Assembly: GCA_943704495.1 (NCBI GenBank)
Contig: CALSCR010003782.1
Coordinates: forward strand, 1 to 33,848
Origin: Pigoraptor chileana
Taxonomy: Eukaryota > Opisthokonta > Filasterea
Reading direction: 5' to 3'
Length of the DNA: 33,848 bases
The notes under the pieces are model-generated. The model worked only from the letters and a program-made list of their open reading frames with translations. It ran no database searches and had not been told where the DNA came from. A program made the position numbers and the translations under genes. Below are positions 13,701 through 29,600 of this stretch, piece by piece; position 1 is the stretch's first letter; every line of letters starts with the position of its first letter.

Positions 13701-16104
13701 AAAATATCTTCAGCTGATACTCAAGCAAACACTCTCCAGAGACCGTTTCGCATCGCTTGAAATCACCGCAAACAAGAATGTGTAGTGCGATATTCCCAAC
13801 CAAACACTCTCCCAATCACCAACCATTCGTAAGGCCCTCCATCCATTCCGATGCCGTCTCGACCTGGAGAAACCGCCTATCGATCGTGAAGTCGATTCCA
13901 CACCATCCGGTGAACATGAGCAGGAACAGCCGCCACAACGTCTCGTCAGACACACCGTCGTAGGGAAGGTCGGCAAGAAACTGCCACACACTCATGCCCC
14001 GTGCCCGCATGAACATTCGCGCGTGACGCTCAATCAGCGCATCAAACTCAACGGACAGCCGCTGTGGAGTCGGCGCAAGGGATTTGTCCCACCCCGGCAG
14101 AAGCGTGTCGGTACCCGCACTCGCACTCGATCCCGCAGACGTGTTGTCGCCCGTTTCAAGGTGCAACCGTCTGTGGTCGGCGTACCGCGCCGACACAAAG
14201 CACAAAATTTGAGTAATCAGCCTTGCGATGCGGCGAAGAATTGTCTGGTGAGTGCCAGTCGGATATCGGTCAAACGCGGATCCCAACTCTTTGCAAAAAT
14301 AGTCGGCAAAGGCGATCAGCACCAGCAGTTTTGCGGGCGGCAGGCGCGGCGTGTCCGTCGGGAGGCCAGCCGGCGCGGAGCCGTCGGTGCGATGTTGGCC
14401 CTCCCCGTCGCCGGTCTCGTGTTCAATCCCAAGCACGAATTTGAGCAGCTCACCAAACGGGAGCTGGTCGAGTATGGCACAGACGTCCTCCTCTGACGGT
14501 GCATGAGCAGGAGCGCGACGCTCACCAGTCGAATTTCCCGCAGGTGCACGTGACGTCTCCTCCACCAGAACCCAGTCATCCAGGGATGCCGACGCACTTC
14601 GAGCGAGCCCATTCCTTACGCTCTCATCCACAGAGTCGCCTCCGCCTGCGCTGCGACCAGCGCCACTGTCGCTAGTTTGTGCGGACGCGCGCGACCTCCG
14701 TTCGCCGCCGCCGCCGAGGGCAACGGGACGCAGCAGTATGTGCAGCATGGCGCCAAAGTGGTCGACCGTGTAGTTTGTCCACGGGCCAGACGAAAACTGC
14801 ACCAGCTGCGCAGCCCAGCCTCCAACGCCGGGCGGGCATTCGAGTAGGTGCAGCAACAGAAAGCGGTGGTCGTCGCTGCACGCAACAGATATGAGTGCCG
14901 TTGCGCACTTAAGAATCCACTCGCGCACAGAATGAGTCAGTGCCATGGGCTTTGGCTCCGGTAGCCGCTCAAAGTGGAAGAGCGTGTCCAGGTAACCCCG
15001 CAGTCGGGTGACATCCCTGCTATACTCCTGCGGCCGCATTGGGGCCTCCAGTAGCGACACATACCCCGGAGGCATGTTGCGGAGGTGGTCGGCAAAGGAG
15101 CACTCGAAAAAGAAATCGTCAATAATGAGATCTGCCTCAGCGTGTGCAGATTCGGCGTCAAATGCACACAGCACCTTTCGCTCTGATACTTCCTTCCGCA
15201 AACGCTCAAGCCGCCTCCTCAACTCGTCGGCACCCTCTCTCCTGAAGACGGCAAACTCATACTCGATGCGATGACGCACACGCGCATTGTCACGGCACAC
15301 ACCGTCGCTGACCTTTTCATGACGCTGCATAATCCACGCGGAGTCAGCGGCCTCGTCACAACTCTTGTCTATGGAGTGCACGGCAGCACGCGACGCGATA
15401 ATTCCAGACAGTGCATCGCGATAGCGTTCAATGGCGACATATAGGTCACTGCCACCACCCTTATTCTGCAGCTCCCACGAGTCATAGAAAGTGTCCAACA
15501 GTTGACCGTGTGTTTGCAACAGCGGGTTTTCGTACAACGCGGAGAGATCCGCCGACGAAAATGGTGCCAATCGCATTCCGACTGTGCCTGGGAGAGAGGC
15601 TTCCATACATTCGACACTTTCCAACATTGGGTAGAGAGAGCTGCATGAAGTCAACACACCCTCAATCGTCGCATCCTGCAACATAGAGGAGTCCTGCGTA
15701 GCTTCTTCCGGCACAACAAATTCGTTAGCATCGCCGAAAAGGCTCATTGGCGGCGCTGTGGCGGCGGCGTTCCCTGTCACATTCACGCAGGCGTCAACGT
15801 CGTTCACTACCGCGTGATCCTCCCCATTGTCAAGAGCAGTCGCACTATCTTTCAACGATGTCTCAGAAGGAGCCCACACAGCGGGTGCATCAAGCTCTGT
15901 CGCTTCGGTGTCGATTGGTGGCTCTTGCACGCCCAAATCACCCTCTGCGTGCGTCGTGTTGACGACGGAAGGCTCGCTATCGATGGCCAGGCAGTCATCC
16001 TCAGCCTCGGTAGTGCTCACGCGTGATTGAACCGACGCAGCTTTCGTTATGGACTTCTTAGTCGCCTTTTGTCGTCGCGGGGGGCGAGCAATCGTTGCTT
16101 CCAT
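7793..16104 (-). CDS. EPG5: EPG5 homolog (ectopic P-granules protein 5), autophagosome-lysosome tether
   Basis: In animals EPG5 is a Rab7 effector that tethers autophagosomes to late endosomes/lysosomes and supports SNARE assembly. Three exons on the minus strand, about 16104-13824, 13733-13286 and 13148-7793, give about 2,694 aa; human EPG5 has 2,579. The product is largely helical. Family-like segments in order include a YENPLLQTH-type start (about residue 190), CPPGVGGWAAQ, DDWVLVEE, LPFGELLKFVLG, ILCFVSARYADH, FLLLTTLGHI, and, across the exon 2/3 junction, LPVERWRPSDDDLGHVKSLF, which aligns with the human LPLNLWKPS region. The acidic, low-complexity N-terminus (first about 170 residues) is poorly conserved. 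The first in-frame ATG is at 16104. The exon 1/2 junction (donor GTTGGT, acceptor GGAG) was chosen by phase and is weaker than the exon 2/3 junction. Exon 3 is 5.36 kb without an intron, unlike most neighbours. Confidence 0.88.
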
Positions 16105-16988
16105 ATTTGAATAGGCGTCGTGTGCTGCCACGCGCCGAATAGATTTCAATGCAGTCCGATCATGATACAAACTACCCAGAAGGGTGAAAATGATAAACCA
16201 GCTCTGAAATTGAGGGGTTTCCGCAGCCTTCCTGTCCGTGGGAAAGGAGTTTCAAAACGATTCACAAAGATTAACCCGGGAAAGGAACTTCGGGTTGACG
16301 TGGCTCGCCGGACAGTTATGGATGACGGCAGGTCACGTGCAGAATCACAACTGTCACGTGATGATCCCCGAGCGCTGATTTAGACGAAGGAGAAAATGCG
16401 ATGGATTTACCACCAACGTCAAATGAACCTGTCGAGTGGCCAGGCTGCGGCTGTCACGCACTCGGGTGTGCGCACAAATTAGATTGCAATCATTGCAATC
16501 GGCTGCAGAATAGTTGGGGGGTCCCACATTAATTGGCAGTTTGACGCAGAGTGGGGGTTTGATGGTCTCTGAGACTGCATACAAACTGGAGAACACTCAC
16601 ACTGGTGCCATTTATTACTTGACGCGAAACACATCAACTTTGCGCAATCCACTTGTACGAGAGAGAGAGACAATTACTCATACGACCATTAATCCACGCA
16701 ACACTGCGTGGTGTTATCTTTTTTCATTGGATCGTGGGAAGTTTCAATATTGTCAACATAGGGCCTGTGATGAATGGCTCGATCGCACCCTTGGCAATCG
16801 GGATCCGTTTCACTGGCTTTGAATGTATTGTGCTTTCTCAGTAAGCTGTATTGACGGTGTTCCGCTTTAAGGGGGCTATTCCATCCATCTCCACTCCAAG
16901 CAAGGTTCTGTGTCGGCGCAGCAGCCGTTAAAACAAAGAAGGTGCCTTGCGAGGCGCGTGTGGCCGCTGCGAGGCCCTGCGCAACGTG
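16105..16988. promoter_or_regulatory. Divergent upstream region shared by EPG5 and the DPP8/9-like gene
   Basis: These 884 bp separate the two divergent ATGs. No ORF of note is present. Two CACGTG cores lie at 16334-16339 and 16355-16360, 21 bp apart and about 230-250 bp upstream of the EPG5 ATG; they are more than 600 bp from the DPP8/9 ATG. Untranslated first exons cannot be excluded. Confidence 0.55.
16333..16361. promoter_or_regulatory. Pair of CACGTG boxes upstream of EPG5
   Basis: TCACGTGC at 16333-16340 and the palindrome TCACGTGA at 16354-16361 are spaced 21 bp apart, two helical turns. The palindrome matches the core of the animal CLEAR element (GTCACGTGAC) bound by TFEB-type factors at autophagy genes. 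Whether this organism has such a factor is unknown. Confidence 0.4.
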
Positions 16989-22877
<5,889 letters not shown>

Positions 22878-23941
22878 TGGCTTTGTGATGCGAGTCTGTG
22901 CTGCATGCCTCTTATCTGTGTGTTAGTGTCGGCGATCAGATCGTAATACACTGACTAAATTTAGGCCGGATGGAATGCAATGGTATCATTCTGTGCTGTG
23001 TAGCCACGCTGCGACTACTGGCTGAGTTTTCTGATGCAGTCAAATCGCATGGGCGGTGTTCTCCGTTGTTTGCTCACTGAGGGCAGGCGTGCTCCCCGTG
23101 GGTCATGAGTTGCACTGGCGGCGGTCATTTTGCTCGAGTCTTGCGAGTGTGTGAGTATGGCGACCGGCTGCTGGAGTGCGCAGACCCACAGCGCATGCCA
23201 CCATTTTCTCCGCCTCACTCTGTGAATAAGAATCTCGTCTGATGCGCTACTGAGGAACTTGAACGCCGCGCTCCCAAGTCGGTTCCTTCTAACCATTGTA
23301 ATTCTCTTCTCTTTATCTCTTCAGTTGTGTGGTGTCCATAGGCACCAGTGCCCAAGTTATTGACTTGCCACATTGTCAATTTCATTTTGTGCTATCAGTG
23401 CTCCTAAGGAATCTTGGAGGGCTCAGGATGTGCGAATGGTTGAAATTGACTAGCTTTTGTTGTTTGAACAGTGAGCACTCTAGGCTTGAAGGCAGATCTT
23501 TATTCGAAGTTAGTCGGCTGCTGTCTTTCTCGGAGACAGCCAAATCAAGCGATTTTTCCCTGAGGTACTTATGGGGTATTTTCACTTCAGTCGCGGTAAG
23601 TAGTATCTCTGGGACGCTTGTGTCCGTGCATCCATTCTTGAACCAGATTTGCGATTGTTGCGAGCGGCACTACATCCAACGAGACAGTCTTTGAAGAAGC
23701 GATAATTGCGATTACTGCAATCAAATTATCAGTCACAAGGCCGGCGTGAGCGTGCAGGTACGGCCACCGCCGACTGAAGTGTGTATGAAGTACGGCACCA
23801 GTTGCCGACGATGAAGACGCGTGGCACCACGCCCGCAGGCTCGCTTACTGCCTCTTTGCAAAGCTGCTCAGCTGCATTTTAATATCGCTGTCTGGTCCGC
23901 CGCCACGGGCCCTCGTGATCAGCTTCAATCAGTAGGGTCAG
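22878..23941. other. Intergenic region between DPP8/9 and the exostosin-like gene
   Basis: These 1,064 bp hold the DPP8/9 3' untranslated region and the promoter of the downstream gene on the same strand. One 121-codon ORF (23329-23694, plus) and one 93-codon ORF (23015-23296, minus) lack recognisable motifs and are not called as genes. Confidence 0.6.
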
Positions 23942-26305
23942 ATGTTGCAACAAACACATCACACCCCGGCCTACAAGACTGCCGGTGCGCTTGTCTTCGT
24001 TTTGTGGGCTGGTTTCTCGGTTTACTTGTGGATCGGCGACGAAAAATCCAATTGTCACGAACAAGCATGGGTCTCCGCGTCTTCAGAAGGCGCCTCGGTG
24101 ACGGCTGAGCCGGCTCCTGACTGGCAGGATGTCATAAGCTTGGATGCGACTGGCGTCGGAATATTCATCTATCCGCTTCCAGACGAATTTCAGACCGACC
24201 TTTTGCAGAGCAGCCGTAGACATCATCCCACAGCCACATGTGCGTGCTGTTCGAACTCGTACGGAGCGGATGTAGCGTTTCATCTTAATCTTAAACAGAG
24301 TCCGTTTGTAACGACCGATCCGGAACTCGCCGATTTTTTCTTCATTCCCGCGTACTTATCGTGTGTCCTGGAGCAGAACGCGAGTGAGTCGGGCGTGTTT
24401 GAGGATATTCCCGACCTTAAGCGAACGAGTTCTTTTCTCAACCGCGTGTTAGATCACATCCGCAATGCATATCCCTACTGGAACAGGCGCGGCGGAGAGG
24501 ACCATATCTGGGCTTTCTCGCAGGAATTCGGCGCGCATCTTTTCGGTGACATCTCAAAGATACGTCGGTCCGTCTTTCTCGTCACCAATGGGCAGTATTC
24601 AGAGACCGTGTTTCAGCCGTGGAAAGATATTGTCATTCCCAGTCTTCAACGCAAGGATGCCATCTTTATTGAGCCAAGAGTGACCTCTGAGCCACGCAAG
24701 AGCGGTCGTCGCACGCTATTGTTTTGGCGCGGACATGTGACGACGGAGATATCGATCGGCAAAGAGCTCCGTCAAAGCGTCGCGCTGTTCGTTCACAACA
24801 GCCTTAGCAACCATTCGGACGTCCGCGTCGAAATCATTAGAGGCAAGCTGGCTGACAACGAGCAGTCGGTCGCACCACTAAGGGACGCTGTGTTTTGCCT
24901 TTGCCTCGAGGGCCGATGGGCGGCGACGTCGTGTCCCTATTATGCTCTCTTTGCTGGATGCATCCCAGTACTTGTGTCGGAAGATATCGAGTACCCATTT
25001 GAGCGTTTTATCGACTGGCGAAACTTTTCTGTGAAGGTGTCGCCACAGCGAGTGGGCAACATTGTGCCGATTCTGCGTCAGATCCCAAAAGAGGCAGTGA
25101 CGGCCATGCAGGTGGGCATGCAGCGGGTGTGGCAGTCATTCCACTTTCCGTCGACGTATGCGCCTGGCCACGCAACTGATCTTATTGTGCGTGAGCTTGC
25201 CCTCAAGCGAGGAATGATGCGCGTTCGCAAGGGAGTCGATCGCCGGCGCGAATATGAAGAAGAGTGGGGGCTGGACGGCTTAGAGCTGACGAGTGAGGAT
25301 ATGCCGGAGGTGGTGCTGCAGCGAGGAACGTACTGGAAGGAGCAGAGCGCGTCTGACGACATTGTGGAACAGGTGAGCATTCGTTTGCCCCTTGTTGCAT
25401 ACGCGAAAGGCTGGACAGAGTCAGCCTCTGAGACTTACATGTAGGTGCAACACTGTGTTATCTTTTTTACTGACAACATTAAAATGTATAATGGTGTGAA
25501 TTCTAAAATCGCCAAGATTCGGAACGACATCGACCTTCAGTACACTGTTCTTGTTACGACGTACAAGAGAAACGAACTGCTTAAGGAGATTGTATCGCAC
25601 TACTGCAACCTTCCTTCGCTATTGCGCATCGTTGTGGTCTGGAACAACGTCGGGGAGAATGTACCGGCTGAGGACTTCATTCCGTGTCGCGTACGGATAG
25701 TGTATCGCACTCAGGCGATGAATCTCATCAGCAATCGTTACAGGCCCGAAAACCTCGCCGCCGACTCACCCGATCCCGTCTTCATGGTGGACGACGACCT
25801 CATTATTTCGTTGGACGCCGTCGAATTTGCTTTCAAAATTTGGCGTGCGCACCGCGAACAAATTGTCGGCTTCGTTCCGAGGGCAGTAGTACGGACGACG
25901 AGTGGCGAATACGAGTACGGCGGGCAGCCTGTTGTTAACTCCGGGCATGCTTTTCACTTTGTCCTCCCAAATTCCTGCTTCATCCACAAAAAGCACTTTG
26001 AGGCGTACTGGCGGGCACCAGCGGAAATGATCCATCAAGTTGATGCGATGCTGAATTGCGACGACCTCGCCATGAACTTCGTCGTCTCCGCGGAAACATT
26101 GCTTCCACCACTGTGGGTCAACGCCCCGTACAGTCGGCGTAGCACATCCGGCCAATTCCAGGAGAATCCCATGCACTTTGTTGAACGCAGCAAGTGTATC
26201 AACGACTTCATTCGTTTCTACGGCAGGAATCCGCTCGTGCCCGGCGATTTCGTCTTTCTGCCCGTGGGAAAAGTTTTCAATCAAGTCATGCCACATGTCA
26301 ACTAA
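23942..26305 (+). CDS. Exostosin-like glycosyltransferase with GT47 and GT64 domains
   Basis: The layout is that of animal EXT proteins, Golgi type II enzymes that build heparan sulfate: a short cytosolic tail, a signal anchor (about residues 13-32), an exostosin GT47 domain (about 55-430) and a GT64 domain (about 510-755). GT47 landmarks are the IFIYPLP strand, TDPELADFFFIPAYLSC and the nucleotide-sugar segment YYALFAGCIPVLVSEDIEYP. GT64 landmarks are YTVLVTTYKRNELL, VVVWNN and the metal-binding DDD in FMVDDDLI (residues 603-605). Two exons, 23942-25372 and 25445-26305, give 763 aa. Without splicing the two halves are in one frame, separated only by the TAG at 25442-25444. A 72-nt intron with donor GTGAGC and acceptor ending in that TAG removes it. 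An acceptor at 25516 would also keep frame. Acceptor substrate is unknown; this organism need not make heparan sulfate. Confidence 0.9.
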
Positions 26306-26643
26306 ATATAAAGGGGTTCAGAGCCACAGAACTACCAAAGCCACAGAACTACCAAACGCGCCCCATTACTGGACCATATGACATAGTTCAGATGAAGACA
26401 GTGCATCGCTTTTACGTCACAGAAGGTTTTGTACAAGAGTCGCGTTTTTCGAATTTACATGCGCAGCCTCGGCCATCGGTCATCCGCGCGACGATGTGCG
26501 TCCCCAGCCCGTATTCTGGTGCACGAGACGGACGTCCCACACGGCCGCATCGTCAATCACGCTGCCAGCGGAATATAAAATAAAACAAGTTGAATAGGGA
26601 AAAGAGGAGACGAGAGGCAGATAAGTGCATACAACATTACTGT
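26306..26643. other. Convergent 3' intergenic region between the exostosin-like gene and the RhoGEF
   Basis: These 338 bp are shared by two tail-to-tail transcripts. A possible poly(A) signal AATAAA for the plus-strand gene lies at 26579-26584. A 17-bp perfect tandem repeat lies close to the exostosin stop codon. The two 3' untranslated regions may overlap. Confidence 0.65.
26322..26355. repeat. 17-bp perfect tandem duplication in the exostosin 3' region
   Basis: The unit AGCCACAGAACTACCAA is present twice in direct succession, beginning 17 bp after the stop codon. It probably lies in the 3' untranslated region. Confidence 0.95.
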
Positions 26644-29600
26644 TTACGCACGTCTGAAAGAAGTGCCAACATGGAATTCGTACCGAGACAAGTCTACAGG
26701 AGGTCCGTCGTCGGCCCTGACCAGTGTGTATCCGGTGGGATCTAGCCCTTCGTGGTCACACGCCATCTCCAGGACGTCAGTCATCCTAGTTAGCGGGGCG
26801 ATGTGGAGAGAAAACGATCGGGGCGCGGATTGCTGGAGACCAGCAGAGCCGGTGCTTCCAGAGTGCAACAGCCCGGGCTGCGGTTGACTGGACGTCTGTG
26901 CGGGCGCGGGTGAATGGTTCACACGCACCATGAAATCGCCCGACGCCACAAAGAGAGACACCACGCCGTTGAAAACAGACGACGTCGACGACGATAATTG
27001 TGCCACTGGTAGTGGAGATGCAGGCGGCCCTGCCAAAGTCGCTGCACAATCAGAAGAAGAAAAACAGTAACATAAGCATTTCCGTTCCCTCAAGCGCGTG
27101 CACAGCTGTGTGTGATCCTTCTGTGGGATGCACTCAGTTAAAGAATCTGACTCACAAAGGGTATGGAGCGCATCCCCGAGCTTGCTATCGCTGTTGTTGA
27201 ATGACGCAGACAACGACACGGAGGGCACCAAGGGCGAAATCATGATCGGTGCCAAGTGCCGCAGCCACGCCCGTTTGGCATCCGCCGACTCGGCTGACAC
27301 GGTCCAGGCGAGCGAGGGCAGACCAAGCGCGTCGGTTTCGAGAATAAAGAAAGCGTGACGAACACAATTGGGGTTTGCTGCAAGGAAAATGAGGGTGAAT
27401 TCAGGCAGATGATGCGATGTTGTCGTCGACAGCAACAGCGTGCACAGGGTAATGCGCGCTCACCCACCTGCATCTTCCGCGATGTCCCAGGCGCGAAGGG
27501 ATGTCATTGCGAGCGGCTGCAGCAAACGTAGTGGTGAGCGTCAATGATTTGGGCGTATTATACGTAGATACACACAAAATAACGAGTCACGCAATAAGAA
27601 ACATTCCAACGTGCGTATGCGATTGAACTACGTCTGCTGTGAGAAAGCCCAAAGGGTGTGCCATTGGTGTTGCTGCAGTTAAGATAAGGCACACACACAC
27701 ACACATACGCACGCACACGCACACGCACACGCACACGCACACGCACACGCACACGCACACGCACACGCACACGCACATGCACACACACACACACACACAC
27801 ACATACATATATATATGCACATTGGAATCAGCATACCCTTCTGACAAGGACCATCCGCTTTTTCTTCAACTTGGTGAGCAACAGCATGTCACTCAGGAGA
27901 TATGCGTGGAGGTCCACGACGTTGGTTCCGCCGCCAACAACACGCGACAGCTTCCCCTCAAGAAGGAAGCGACGGTCAGATCGCGCCAAAATGACGAGCC
28001 TGCGGTCGCGGACATACTCAGAGATGAACTGAGTAAACACAGTTCGCGTGGCGGGGTGCGCGGTGCAAGATTGGCGAGCCAGGATATTAGCACAGGTGTT
28101 GATGGATGGTAAACGACATGTCTATTTTACAAAAATTCACCACAAATTCGTGCACTGCATTCGGCAGCACTGACGCAGATTGACACTACCCTCACTCGCA
28201 CATGACATCATTGCACTCTACCGATGGAACATAGTCGATGGGCGACTCGTCGATCACAGACTGCCAGTCGATAAGCTGCTGAATTTCAAAGAGTTTTGCC
28301 TCGTTGTCACGATGCCAGACCATCGAATTGAGGCGCGACGCAAACTGCTCCGTGATCTGCGTGTTGCACGCAAAAACAAAAAAAACAGCAGAATATGCAA
28401 CATATGCAAGTTATAACCTGTTGATCACTCTTTTTGCCTTCGTGGCCATGCACACACACACATTTCGTGTGTCAACAGCATTGAGACGCTGACGATGCAG
28501 AACAAGGGCCGTGCACGGCAAACGAATTAAACGCGTTTCCGTTTTTGTTCAATTGCATTCACAAGCGCCGAAAGCGAGTGCATTCAGCCCACCTCTACTG
28601 CCTTGGCAATCACGGGCCTGCCCGGGGATCCCTCTGCAACGTTGCCGAGCACGGTCCTGCAGAGCCAAAGCACACGCAGCGGCCGGCATCGATCCCCAGC
28701 CATGAGCATTTTTTGCGACACAGCTCCACAATCACAGTGCGCGCACAATTCAGACGCCATATGGAAATACGATATGGAAATGTGTGCAACACAAACTACA
28801 ATATGCTCTACAGTTGCACGACGGATAAGTGCACACAAAAACAAACAAAAAGAAAATAATTCAAACAACTGGGAGTACGAACTTGAGAAGGAGAGGGTAT
28901 CGCGTCACCCGTTGCATGGGCTCGACAAGCAGGTCAGTCAGCTTCAACCGCTTGCACGCTGGGTGAGATTCGCACCACTGCATGAGAACATGGCCATACA
29001 TACCACTTTGGTTATTAGGAAAATCGGCTCACCAGAGACAAATCATCCCGATGTCCACTGTGCACGTGCCGAATAGGGTGTATTCACCAAAACCACAGCC
29101 AAAACCACAGCCAAACCCCACGAATGGTAGCATATTCATACAACCACACACACACACACACACCTTCAGCCACGTTTGAAAATCAGCTCGATCCTCGAGA
29201 CTCTTCAGATAGACACCCCCTTGCTTGTAGTTTATACCATACTGAAAGTACGGCTCAAATCGATCGGCAAACTGTGCAAATATGGGGGAAAAATTTCGCA
29301 GGGCGTTAACAAAACAAGAACAACATAATTCAACATTAGTCAAGGGTCATGTTTCCCTCAGCCAGACAGAAAGGGAGGTTACAGAAACACACGGATGGTC
29401 ATGCATGCATCGGAGCAAGAAAGCACACGCTCGTCATGGGTAGACTCCATGGGAGAAATGAGAGTAAATGAGAAGCCAGGCAACAACACGACGCATAAAT
29501 ACAGAAACATCACCCACCAACGCACAAAATAAAAATAAGGGTTCACAAGAATGCAAACATCGGCCGGAATATCAACGCACAGGTCGTATGCACCTACCCC

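Noticed and set aside
23015-23296. 93-codon minus-strand ORF in the same intergenic region
   Set aside because: No recognisable feature; it overlaps the probable DPP8/9 3' untranslated region.
23329-23694. 121-codon plus-strand ORF between DPP8/9 and the exostosin-like gene
   Set aside because: No motif, signal or family resemblance was seen and neighbouring splice signals do not extend it. It could be a lineage-specific gene, but nothing in the sequence supports that over chance.
27558-27847. Cys-Val and Thr-His repeat ORFs across microsatellites (also at 5603-5812 and 31521-31833)
   Set aside because: They are translations of (CA)n/(GT)n tracts with no other coding evidence.
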